DNA of 64,000 nt from Mesorhizobium loti (lineage in GTDB: Bacteria > Pseudomonadota > Alphaproteobacteria > Rhizobiales > Rhizobiaceae): NCBI RefSeq assembly GCF_002858745.1, contig NZ_PJRO01000007.1, positions 115,405 through 179,404 of the forward strand. Reading direction: 5' to 3'. A model generated the notes under the pieces. The model ran no database searches, was not told the origin of the DNA, and saw only the letters and a list, made by a program, of their open reading frames with translations. The translations under genes and the position numbers were made by a program. Shown one piece after another: positions 36,195-44,017 of the stretch; the stretch's first letter is position 1; every line of letters begins with the position of its first letter.

Positions 36195-38324
36195 ATGCTC
36201 GACAAACAGCCGGCACGGCTCGCCAATCTCTGGAATGATGAGAAAGCGGCTGCGATGAGCGAACCGGAACGGCTCGTCTATCGCTCCAACCTGTTGGGTT
36301 CCGACAAGCGCATCACCAACTTTGGCGGCGGCAACACATCATCGAAAGTGTGGCAGAAGGATCCCCTGACCGGCGAGGAGGTCGAGGTGCTGTGGGTAAA
36401 AGGTTCGGGCGGCGACAGCGCCTCGATCAAGCTCGACGGCTTCGCCACGCTTTACATGGACAAGCTGCGCGCGCTGAAAAACCTCTATCGCGGCGTGGCA
36501 TATGAAGACGAGATGGTCGGCTACCTGCCGCACTGCACCTTCAACCTCAACCCACGCGCCGCCTCCATCGACACGCCCTTGCACGCCTATGTGCCGAAAC
36601 CTTTCGTCGACCACATGCATCCCGACGCGATCATCGCCATCGCCGCAGCAAAGAATTCCAAGACGCTGGCGATGAAGATCTTCGGTGACAGCATCGGCTG
36701 GCTGCCCTGGAAGCGGCCGGGCTTCGAACTTGGCCTGTGGCTGGCAAAATTCTGCGCGGAGAACCCCGAGGCGCGCGGCGTCATCCTGGAAAGCCACGGC
36801 CTGTTCACCTGGGGCGACACGCCGAAGGAATGCTACGAAACGACCATCGACGTCATCAACCAGGCAATCGACTGGTTCGAGCGCGAGACAAAGGACAAGC
36901 CCGTCTTCGGAGGGGCAATCACGCAGTCCTTGCCGGCTGCGGAACGACGCGTCATAGCGGCGAGGCTGATGCCGATTGTGCGCGGCATGATCTCCAGGCC
37001 GGGTGCGATGAAGATCGGTCATTTCGACGATTCCGACGCAGTGCTCGACTTCGTCAACTCGGCAGAACTGCCGGCACTCGCCCCTCTCGGAACCTCCTGC
37101 CCCGACCATTTCCTGCGCACCAAGATCAGGCCGCTGGTCATTGGTTTCGATCCGGCCAAGCCGGATAGTGGCTTCGACCCGGCCAACCCGGACATAGACG
37201 CGGTTGCGGCCGCCCTGCCCGCTGCGCTCGACGCTTATCGAGCCGACTACCAGGGCTATTACGAACGCTGCAAATATGCCGACTCGCCTGATATGCGCGA
37301 CCCGAATGCCGTGGTCTATCTGATGCCGGGCGTCGGCATGTTCACCTTCGCCGCCGACAAGGCCACCGCTCGCATCTCAGCCGAATTCTACGTCAACGCC
37401 ATCAATGTCATGCGCGGTGCAGCGGCCGTGTCGTCCTATGCCGGCCTGCCGGAACAGGACGCCTTCGACATCGAGTACTGGCTGCTCGAGGAAGCCAAGC
37501 TGCAGCGCCTGCCGAAACCGAAATCGCTCGCTGGCCAGATCGCCTTCGTCACCGGTGGCGCCGGCGGCATCGGCAAGGCAACGGCCGTCCGGCTGCTGCG
37601 CGAAGGCGCCTGCGTGGTGCTGGCCGACATCGATGAAGCGGCGCTCGCCCTGGCGCAAGACGAACTGGGCAAGTCCTTCGGCAGGGATTTCCTGCGTACC
37701 GTCAGGCTCGATGTGACCGACGAAACAGGCGTCGCGGCTGCCTATGCCGACAGCGCGGTCGAATTCGGCGGCGTCGACATCCTGGTCTCCAATGCCGGCA
37801 TTTCCTCCTCCGCACCGATCGAGAATACCGAGCTGTCGATGTGGAATCGCAACATGGACATCCTCGCCAAGGGCTATTTCCTGGTGTCGCGGGAAGCCTT
37901 CCGCACCTTCAAGCAGCAGAAGCTCGGCGGCAACATCGTCTTCATCGCCTCCAAGAATGGGCTGGCCGCCTCGCCCAATGCAGCGGCCTACTGCACCGCA
38001 AAGGCGGCCGAGATCCATCTTGCCCGCTGCCTGGCGCTGGAAGGCGCGGACCATCAGATCCGGGTCAACACGGTGAACCCCGACGCCGTGCTGCGCGGCT
38101 CCAAGATCTGGACCGGCGAATGGCGCGAGCAGCGAGCGGCTGCCTATTCGATGCAGCCGGACGATCTGGAAGAACACTACCGCAAGCGTTCGATGCTGAA
38201 ACGCTCGGTGTTCCCCGAAGACATCGCCGAAGCAGTGTATTTCCTGGCGTCCGAGATGTCGGCGAAGTCGACCGGCAACATCCTCAATGTCGACGCCGGC
38301 AATGCCCAGAGCTTCACGCGCTAG
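36195..38324 (+). CDS. rhaD: Bifunctional rhamnulose-1-phosphate aldolase / short-chain dehydrogenase
   Basis: 709-aa fusion typical of rhizobia and some other bacteria. The N-terminal class II aldolase domain (about 1-420) has NFGGGNTSSKVW and, for zinc, the HMHPD segment and LESHGLFTWG. The C-terminal SDR domain (about 440-709) has FVTGGAGGIGKAT, the SNAG segment, and YCTAKAA with the catalytic Tyr/Lys. It cleaves rhamnulose 1-phosphate to DHAP and lactaldehyde and oxidises or reduces the lactaldehyde. ATG 36195 follows GGAGG; the frame is open to 36123. It diverges from the rha operon. Its stop TAG overlaps the start of a family A repeat. Confidence 0.94.
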   Translation: MLDKQPARLANLWNDEKAAAMSEPERLVYRSNLLGSDKRITNFGGGNTSSKVWQKDPLTGEEVEVLWVKGSGGDSASIKLDGFATLYMDKLRALKNLYRGVAYEDEMVGYLPHCTFNLNPRAASIDTPLHAYVPKPFVDHMHPDAIIAIAAAKNSKTLAMKIFGDSIGWLPWKRPGFELGLWLAKFCAENPEARGVILESHGLFTWGDTPKECYETTIDVINQAIDWFERETKDKPVFGGAITQSLPAAERRVIAARLMPIVRGMISRPGAMKIGHFDDSDAVLDFVNSAELPALAPLGTSCPDHFLRTKIRPLVIGFDPAKPDSGFDPANPDIDAVAAALPAALDAYRADYQGYYERCKYADSPDMRDPNAVVYLMPGVGMFTFAADKATARISAEFYVNAINVMRGAAAVSSYAGLPEQDAFDIEYWLLEEAKLQRLPKPKSLAGQIAFVTGGAGGIGKATAVRLLREGACVVLADIDEAALALAQDELGKSFGRDFLRTVRLDVTDETGVAAAYADSAVEFGGVDILVSNAGISSSAPIENTELSMWNRNMDILAKGYFLVSREAFRTFKQQKLGGNIVFIASKNGLAASPNAAAYCTAKAAEIHLARCLALEGADHQIRVNTVNPDAVLRGSKIWTGEWREQRAAAYSMQPDDLEEHYRKRSMLKRSVFPEDIAEAVYFLASEMSAKSTGNILNVDAGNAQSFTR

Positions 38325-38380
38325 AGCAATTCCAGGAAAAGTGTGCAGCGGTTTTCCGTCCGGAAATTGCGTGAAAACAA
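38323..38380. repeat. Interspersed repeat, family A, copy 2
   Basis: Starts AGAGCAATTCCAGGAAAAGT, then GCGGTTTTCC and GTCCGGAAATTGCGT, close to the copy at 14846 but without the distal hairpin. The first two bases of the repeat are the last two bases of the rhaD stop codon. Confidence 0.75.
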
Positions 38381-38419
38381 GGGCGGCAATCACGCGCGGT
38401 GGGGGCACCACGCGTGAGG

Positions 38420-38449
38420 GGCGACTGGTATCGACAGATGCCAGTCGCC
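38420..38449. terminator. Long stem-loop between convergent rhaD and terC-family genes
   Basis: GGCGACTGGTATC (38420-38432), loop GACA, GATGCCAGTCGCC (38437-38449): 13 pairs counting one G-U. It sits between two convergent genes and probably ends both transcripts, although there is no T-run. Confidence 0.6.
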
Positions 38450-38463
38450 CGGCCTGAGGAGGC

Positions 38464-39120
38464 TTACGCTCCCGTCACATAGGGCAGCAGCTCGAGCGTG
38501 CCGCGATAGATCATGTCGCCGGCGACATAGAGGATGACGACAAGGCCGACATAGGCGATCCAGCGATACTTCTGCAGCAGGTTGGCGATGAAGGAGGCGG
38601 CGATGCCCATCAGCGCGATCGACAGCACAAGCCCGAACACCAGCACGCCCGGATGTTCGCGCGCCGCACCGGCAACCGCCAGCACATTGTCGAGTGACAT
38701 CGAAACGTCGGCGATGACGATCTGCCAGGCCGCCTGCGCAAAGGTCTTTTTCGGCGCGGCGACCGCGACGCCATACGAGCCCTCGCCGGCGCCTTCGAGC
38801 GCCAACGCTTCCTGGCCGTGGCCATTCCGCAGCTCGCTCCACATCTTCCAGCACACCCAGAGCAGAAGCAGCCCGCCGGCGAAAAGCAGCCCGACGATCT
38901 GGAGAAGCTGGGTGGTCGCGGCGGCAAAGCCGATGCGCAGCACCGTCGCGGCGATGATGCCGATCAGGATCGCCTTGGCGCGCTGGTCCTTGGGCAGGCC
39001 AGCGGCAGCAAGACCGATGACGACGGCATTGTCGCCGGCCAGCACCAGGTCGATCATGATGACCTGGAACAGCGCTGTCATCGCTTCGGGAGTGAGAAAG
39101 GAATTGATTAGTTCAGTCAT
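38464..39120 (-). CDS. TerC family integral membrane protein (YjbE-like)
   Basis: 218-aa membrane protein with about seven helices. The family-defining acidic motifs are in DLVLAGDNAVVIGLA (about 25-39) and DVSMSLDNVLAVAGAA (about 140-155), both containing the D-N pair inside a helix, thought to handle metal ions such as Mn2+ or Ca2+. Charged residues cluster in the loop 95-125. No Mn2+ riboswitch could be recognised in the upstream region. It is monocistronic by position. Confidence 0.9.
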   Translation of the reverse strand: MTELINSFLTPEAMTALFQVIMIDLVLAGDNAVVIGLAAAGLPKDQRAKAILIGIIAATVLRIGFAAATTQLLQIVGLLFAGGLLLLWVCWKMWSELRNGHGQEALALEGAGEGSYGVAVAAPKKTFAQAAWQIVIADVSMSLDNVLAVAGAAREHPGVLVFGLVLSIALMGIAASFIANLLQKYRWIAYVGLVVILYVAGDMIYRGTLELLPYVTGA

Positions 39121-39433
39121 ACGGCACCCTTTGTATCTGTAGGGCGGCGTAGCTTTCAGAGCTGCTCTGGCGCGATCGCGCTAGCGTATCGACAAGATAT
39201 TGCCAAAGGTCAGGGACGTCTAAGCCAGGCCACCGGATTGAAATCCCAGTCCGACATCACAGCCTGGATGGCTGCCAGAGGGGCCCGGCCTGGTGAACCT
39301 CACCTACTCGACATGACAGCAAAATTCAATGCCCAACTGCGCGTTGCCGGCAACGACAACAGGCGACGCGAGCTGAACGCCATTCCACCGCCGGAGTGCC
39401 GGCGGTGGAATGAAGCGCTGCTCAAGGAGAATG
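39121..39433. other. Intergenic region between terC-family and yczE-like genes
   Basis: 313 bp. The left part (39121-39230) must hold the terC-family promoter; it contains the 12-bp palindrome GCGCGATCGCGC (39170-39181). The right part contains the terminator at 39381. A small open frame at 39238-39567 on the plus strand crosses the yczE-like gene and lacks family features. Nothing else was recognised. Confidence 0.5.
39381..39412 (-). terminator. Perfect 14-bp stem-loop after yczE-like gene
   Basis: CATTCCACCGCCGG (39381-39394), loop AGTG, CCGGCGGTGGAATG (39399-39412). It begins 22 nt past the stop of the minus-strand gene ending at 39434. It lacks a T-run but is long and perfect, and probably defines the 3' end of the amidohydrolase operon. 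Confidence 0.65.
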
Positions 39434-40144
39434 CTATCCCTTCGCGAGGTTGGCGTTTCCAGCGCCGGCGGAGGCGCTCTTCGCCTGCCACTTCCTGTGC
39501 AGGTAGAAATACAGCTTCACATATTGGCCGACGAGAATCGCGTTCAGGATCGTGCCTTCGCGGATGAACATGATCTGGTGCAGGAAGATCAGGCCGATGC
39601 AGGCGGCGACGACCAGCAGGGTACAGTCGAAGGCGGTTTTGATGTTGCCCCATTTCCTGCCCGTCCGCTTGAAGACGGTATTGACGAACATGTCGATCGG
39701 CATCAGCACCAGGTTGGCGCGGATCATCAAGAACAAGCCGAAGGCCAGCGCGGCGTCACCGAACACCAGCAGCAGCACTTTCTGGTAGTAGGCATCGAGC
39801 GCGATGAAGCTGGTCATCTTCAGGTTGAAATCCAGGAACACGGCAAGCGCGAAGGCCGGGATCAGGGAAGCGAAGTTGGTGAGCTTGAAGTCCTTCGGCA
39901 GCACCAGATAGGTCAGGAACAGCATGATCAGTTCGAGGATGAAGTTGTAGGTGCCCTGGCTGAGCGGCGGAAACACCAATGTCATCGTCCGGGTCAGGCT
40001 GCTTTGCGGCGAGATGCCGATGCCGGCCCTGATCGCCAGGCTGACGCCGACGGTCAGGATGTAGATGCCGAGCAGATACATGATCCACCGCGCCTTCAGG
40101 CTGCCGGTGCTTTGCATTTCGTCCGAGGCTGCTTGATGCACCAT
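39434..40144 (-). CDS. YczE/YyaS/YitT family membrane protein
   Basis: 236-aa integral membrane protein, about five or six helices starting at WIMYLLGIYILTVGVSLAI (about 21-39), followed by RAGIGISPQSSL, the conserved glycine-rich region of this family. The frame is open to 40327, but ATG 40144 (MVHQAASDEMQ) has GGGAGG about 12 nt upstream. Function of the family is unknown; some members sit with transport or metabolic genes. It follows the amidohydrolase gene by 79 nt and probably shares its transcript, hinting at transport of a purine-like compound (inference). Confidence 0.8.
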   Translation of the reverse strand: MVHQAASDEMQSTGSLKARWIMYLLGIYILTVGVSLAIRAGIGISPQSSLTRTMTLVFPPLSQGTYNFILELIMLFLTYLVLPKDFKLTNFASLIPAFALAVFLDFNLKMTSFIALDAYYQKVLLLVFGDAALAFGLFLMIRANLVLMPIDMFVNTVFKRTGRKWGNIKTAFDCTLLVVAACIGLIFLHQIMFIREGTILNAILVGQYVKLYFYLHRKWQAKSASAGAGNANLAKG

Positions 40145-40223
40145 GAATGTTCCCTCCCCTTGTCCTGTTTCCACCCGGCGAGCCTCCTCCGCCCGCCCGG
40201 GCGTCGCGATCTTTGGCAGCCGG

Positions 40224-41951
40224 CTATTCCATGAACCGGAAGCGGTGCAATGAAATGAACAGGCTGAGCAGCTTGTTGACGACGGGCTCGCCCTCGTTGC
40301 GGTTGCCCAGCTCTTCCAGCGCGGCATCGATGGCGGCGGCGCTGGCCGTCAGCTCATCCACCGTCATATCCGCCATGACGCCGTGGATTTCGAGCGGCAT
40401 CACCGCCTTCTCCACCTTGTTGTCGGTGACGATGCAGGCGCCGGAGTAGCGATCCACCTGCTTCAGGCAGTGACACATCTCCTCGCTGTCCTGTCCGACG
40501 GCGACGAAATAGGGCGTCGGGGCCGGCCAGAAGGTCGCGACGGCGCCACGGTTCACGTTCACGCCCTTGAACAGGCCGCTGACGATGTGGCGCTTGCCGT
40601 CGGCATAGCGCTGGACAACGCAAAGCCGGCTCAGCGTCTTGCCCTCATGCTCCTGCACGACCGTGCCGTCCCTGAAGGGAACCCAGATTTCCTGGTGAAA
40701 CTTGGCATGTCCGCGCCCATAGACGTCGAACAGCAGGACCCTGGCCCGGCAGCCATCCGCCGAAACCTCCAGCGGCACGATGTCGAGCGCCTGCGGCATC
40801 AGGTCATCGAGGCCGGGACGACCGGCGGTGCGCATGCCGGAATAGTCGATGTCGGCGTTGCGCAGCAGCTTGCCGCCCTCGGCGATCAGCTCGCCGTCCT
40901 TGAAGACGTAGAGCGGATTGATCCGGGACAGGCTGTCGGTCAGCACGATGTCGGCGAAGCGGCCCGGTGTCAGTGAACCGATCTGGTCGTCCATGTGGAA
41001 CGATCGGGCGGTGTTGTAGGAGGCCATCTTGATCGCCTTGATCGGATTGATCCCCATGTCGGCGCACAGCGAGATGATCCAGTCCATGTGCCCCATCTTC
41101 TGCAGGCGCTCGATCGAGATGTTGTCGGTGCACAGCATGAAGTTGTCCGTCGGGAACTTGCGGTCGACGATGCTGCGCAACAGCGTCCGGATCACCTCGT
41201 TGCTGCCGACGCCGAACTTGATGTGCGTCGGGAAACCGTAGCGGATGCTCTTCTCGATATCGTCGCCGGTCCAGACGTCGTGGTTGTTGGAGACGCCGAT
41301 CGCCGGCAGGTAGTTCAGGACCATATCGGACAAGGCGGTCACGCCCCAATGGCCGTTGAGGAAGCCGCCCTTCTCCCGGACCCAGGCCGCCTTGCGGAAG
41401 TCGTCGTCGCTGCCGGAGCTGTAGGTGAAGTGTTCGAACTCGCCCAGGCCGATGACCGGCTCCATCTCGAGCACGGCTTTCGTCACGGAGGCCGCCGTCT
41501 TCTTGCCCGGCGCGAAGGCGTAAAGGCGGTAGGGCAGCTTGTGGTATTCCCTGAACAGATCCTTCGCCGCCTGCACGCCGTCCTCGCCGGCGGCGCTCAA
41601 GAGATCCAGGCACTCGGCATAGATCGTCGTGGTTCCGCATGGCACCATCGCTTCGGCGAGCGCCGTCGGATTGGCGAGCTGGGATTCAAAATGCAGATGC
41701 GCATCGATCAGGCCCGGGATCGCGTAGAGCCCCTTGCCGTCGAAGACCTGCCTGACCTTGACCGTCGCCTCGTCGGGATTCAGCGCCACGATGCGCTTGT
41801 CGTAGACGAGGATGGAGCCCTGGTAGACTGTCTCGCCATGCACGTCGAGGATGTTGAGGTTCTTGATGAGAAGATCGGCTTCCTGCTTGCCGTGCAGGAT
41901 GTCGAAGATCGCCCGGACCTTCTCATAGTGATCGATCTTGACGTGCTGCAT
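40224..41951 (-). CDS. Adenine deaminase-like amidohydrolase
   Basis: 575-aa metal-dependent hydrolase of the COG1001 (Ade) type. PGLIDAHLHFES gives the H-x-H metal motif at about residues 75-86, GLGEF and NGHWGVTALS follow, FMLCTDN corresponds to the family LCTDD segment, and a C-terminal adenine deaminase domain is present. Some positions differ from classic adenine deaminases: after GTTT the usual D-P-H-E-I is AECLDLLSA, and the second Asp of CTDD is Asn. The substrate may therefore not be adenine. The frame is open to 42116, but ATG 41951 is preferred. It is divergent from a LysR regulator. Confidence 0.82.
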   Translation of the reverse strand: MQHVKIDHYEKVRAIFDILHGKQEADLLIKNLNILDVHGETVYQGSILVYDKRIVALNPDEATVKVRQVFDGKGLYAIPGLIDAHLHFESQLANPTALAEAMVPCGTTTIYAECLDLLSAAGEDGVQAAKDLFREYHKLPYRLYAFAPGKKTAASVTKAVLEMEPVIGLGEFEHFTYSSGSDDDFRKAAWVREKGGFLNGHWGVTALSDMVLNYLPAIGVSNNHDVWTGDDIEKSIRYGFPTHIKFGVGSNEVIRTLLRSIVDRKFPTDNFMLCTDNISIERLQKMGHMDWIISLCADMGINPIKAIKMASYNTARSFHMDDQIGSLTPGRFADIVLTDSLSRINPLYVFKDGELIAEGGKLLRNADIDYSGMRTAGRPGLDDLMPQALDIVPLEVSADGCRARVLLFDVYGRGHAKFHQEIWVPFRDGTVVQEHEGKTLSRLCVVQRYADGKRHIVSGLFKGVNVNRGAVATFWPAPTPYFVAVGQDSEEMCHCLKQVDRYSGACIVTDNKVEKAVMPLEIHGVMADMTVDELTASAAAIDAALEELGNRNEGEPVVNKLLSLFISLHRFRFME

Positions 41952-42036
41952 GCTGGTCGTCCCTCCCTCGCCGCTCTTGTGCGGGTAATAAGAGGCGATT
42001 GAACTGCTTCCGAAAAGCAGTATTTTCTGCGCATGT

Positions 42037-42055
42037 CGCTCTCTTTTCGAGAGCG
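42037..42055. promoter_or_regulatory. Inverted repeat ahead of the LysR gene
   Basis: CGCTCTC (42037-42043), 5-nt loop, GAGAGCG (42049-42055), 19 nt before the regulator start, inside the 122-bp divergent region between the amidohydrolase and lysR genes. A second small repeat, GCAG-N6-CTGC (42017-42030), lies beside it. These may be the LysR autoregulatory site or an RNA hairpin. Confidence 0.45.
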
Positions 42056-42073
42056 GTGAGGAAGAGGTTCCCG

Positions 42074-42976
42074 GTGCTGCATTCTCGTATCCTGCGCTAT
42101 CTCGACGAGGTCGCACGCAGCGGATCGATCCGCGGCGCGGCGGAGCGGCTTCATGTCGCCTCTTCGGCCATCAACAAGCATGTATTGCAGCTGGAAGAGA
42201 CGATCGGCGAGCCGCTGTTCGAGCGGCTGCCGCGCGGGCTGCGGCTGACGCCCGCTGGCGAAATCCTGGTCGCCCATGTGCGCCGGACGATGAAGGAATA
42301 CAGCCAGGTCGAAGCAGAGATCCGTGACCTCAAGGCGCTGCAAAGCGGCGAAGTTATCATCGCCACGATGAACGGGCTGGCGGGCGGCATCGTCCCGCAG
42401 GTCGCTGCGGCCTTCTGCGCGCGCCACTCGAAGATCAAGATATCGATCCGCGTGATGTTCATCCGTGACATCGTGCAGGCTGTTGCCGACGGCGAGGCCG
42501 ATCTCGGCTTCGCCTTCAACCTGCCCGACCAGCAGCAGCTGGAGGTGCTGACCAGGATGGACGGCCGCCTCGGCGCCATCGTCTCGCCGGAACACGCGCT
42601 CGCCGGCATGGAAACCGTGCCGCTCGCTCATTGCGCGGACTATCCGTTGATCTTCGCCGACCGCAGTATGCTGATGTTCGACATCATGACGGATGCCTTC
42701 CGCCAGGCAGCGGTCGATGTCGAGCCGAGCTTCCTGACCAACTCGATCGAGTCGATGAAGTACCTGGCGGCAGCGGGAAACGGCATCGCCTTCCTCAGCA
42801 AGTTCGACATCGCCGAGGAATATCGCAGCGGTACCCTCGCCTACCTGCCGATCCGGGATCGCGCGATGGGCAAGAACATGCTGTCCCTGGTGCAGCGCGA
42901 GCGGCGCTCGCACGGCCTGGCGACATCCATGTTCGCGGAAGAGATAATGAGAGCGCTGCGCGCCACCATCGAGTGA
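42074..42976 (+). CDS. LysR family transcriptional regulator
   Basis: 300-aa regulator. The winged HTH covers residues about 4-62 (YLDEVARSGSIRGAAERLHV, SSAINKHVLQLEETIGEPLF) and is followed by a periplasmic-binding-like sensor domain. The start is GTG 42074 with GAGG 6 nt upstream; the frame is open to 41999 but the extra residues have no counterpart in the family. Divergent from the adenine deaminase-like gene, which it probably controls in response to a purine or related ligand (inference). Confidence 0.9.
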   Translation: MLHSRILRYLDEVARSGSIRGAAERLHVASSAINKHVLQLEETIGEPLFERLPRGLRLTPAGEILVAHVRRTMKEYSQVEAEIRDLKALQSGEVIIATMNGLAGGIVPQVAAAFCARHSKIKISIRVMFIRDIVQAVADGEADLGFAFNLPDQQQLEVLTRMDGRLGAIVSPEHALAGMETVPLAHCADYPLIFADRSMLMFDIMTDAFRQAAVDVEPSFLTNSIESMKYLAAAGNGIAFLSKFDIAEEYRSGTLAYLPIRDRAMGKNMLSLVQRERRSHGLATSMFAEEIMRALRATIE

Positions 42977-43004
42977 TGGCCGTGTCTGGCATCCTCAATG
43001 AAAC

Positions 43005-43026
43005 AGCCGGCAAATGATTGCCGGCT
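43005..43026. terminator. Bidirectional stem-loop between lysR and binding-protein genes
   Basis: AGCCGGCAA (43005-43013), loop ATGA, TTGCCGGCT (43018-43026): nine perfect pairs. It lies between a plus-strand and a minus-strand gene end, 28 nt and 22 nt from their stops, so it can serve both. Confidence 0.65.
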
Positions 43027-43048
43027 GCCGTTCGATTTGCGCGGTTGC

Positions 43049-44017
43049 CTACAGTCCGTTGTCCTTCAGGATCTGCGGCGCGTTTTCCTTGGTGATCTTC
43101 AAGGTGGGCAAGATGACGGTCTTTTCGACCTTCTCGCCGCCCAGGAACTTCAGCGCCTGGCGCAGACCTTCGGCACCCGGCGTGGCATAGAGGAAGGTCG
43201 CCGTCAGTTCGCCCTTGTTGACGAGCTGCACACCTTCATTGGGCAAGGCATCGATGCCGACGAACTTGATGTCCTTTTCGCGGCCGACATCCTTGGCGGC
43301 GAGATAGGCGCCGTAAGCCATCGGATCGTTATGGCCGTAGACCAGGTCGATCTTCTCGTTGTTGCGCAAGGCGGTCGCCATGATGTTGTAGGCTTGGTCC
43401 TGCTTCCAGTCGCCGGACTGCTTGTCGAGCAGGTACTTGATGCCCGGCTCCTTGTCGGTGAATTCATGGAAGCCGTCATGGCGGTCATGCGCGGGCTCGG
43501 TGCCCATGCCGCCCCAGATCTCGACGACATTGCCCGCAGCCTTGCCCTTGCCGCCGAGAAGCTCGACGGCATATTCGCCTGCCGCGCGGCCAATCAGCTT
43601 GTTGTCGCCGCCGACGAACTGCGTGAAATCCTTGGTCTCGACATTGCGGTCGAGCACGAAGACAGGGATCTTGGCCTCAATCGCCTTCTGCACGACGCCG
43701 GTGAGGCCGGCCGATTCTTTCGGCGAGATCAAAAGCGCGTCGACCTGCTGGCGGATCAGGTTTTCGACATCGGCGACCTGCTTCTCGGTCTTGTCCTCGC
43801 CGTCGGTGATGATGAGATTGACGTTAGGGTGCTTGGCGGCCTCGGCAAGGATGTCCTTGTTGAACTGCGCGCGCCACGGCTCGATGGTGGTGACCTGGCT
43901 GAAGCCGATGGTCCATTTCTTGTCCTCGGCGAAGGCCTTCTGACCCGGCATCAGGACGGTGGTTGCGGCAAGCACTGTCGTCAGGGCTGCCAGCCCCAGG
44001 AATTCACGGCGTTTCAT
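43049..44017 (-). CDS. Sugar ABC transporter substrate-binding protein (ribose/galactofuranose type)
   Basis: 322-aa periplasmic protein with KRREFLGLA at residues 2-10, a twin-arginine-like signal followed by a hydrophobic stretch and a likely cut after KAFA. The mature part begins WTIGFSQVTTIEPWR, similar to YtfQ-type binding proteins. GGAGG is 8 nt from ATG 44017 (MKRREF) and only 2 nt from ATG 44023, so the second was chosen. It overlaps the permease gene by 14 nt. Probable ligand is a furanose or another monosaccharide. Confidence 0.9.
   Translation of the reverse strand: MKRREFLGLAALTTVLAATTVLMPGQKAFAEDKKWTIGFSQVTTIEPWRAQFNKDILAEAAKHPNVNLIITDGEDKTEKQVADVENLIRQQVDALLISPKESAGLTGVVQKAIEAKIPVFVLDRNVETKDFTQFVGGDNKLIGRAAGEYAVELLGGKGKAAGNVVEIWGGMGTEPAHDRHDGFHEFTDKEPGIKYLLDKQSGDWKQDQAYNIMATALRNNEKIDLVYGHNDPMAYGAYLAAKDVGREKDIKFVGIDALPNEGVQLVNKGELTATFLYATPGAEGLRQALKFLGGEKVEKTVILPTLKITKENAPQILKDNGL

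Noticed and set aside
39121..39240. Mn2+ (yybP-ykoY) riboswitch upstream of the TerC-family gene
   Set aside because: TerC genes often carry it, but the conserved paired elements could not be found by reading the minus strand; a covariance-model scan would settle it.
39238..39567. 109-codon plus-strand frame near the yczE-like gene
   Set aside because: Runs through a terminator hairpin and the yczE-like gene; no family features.
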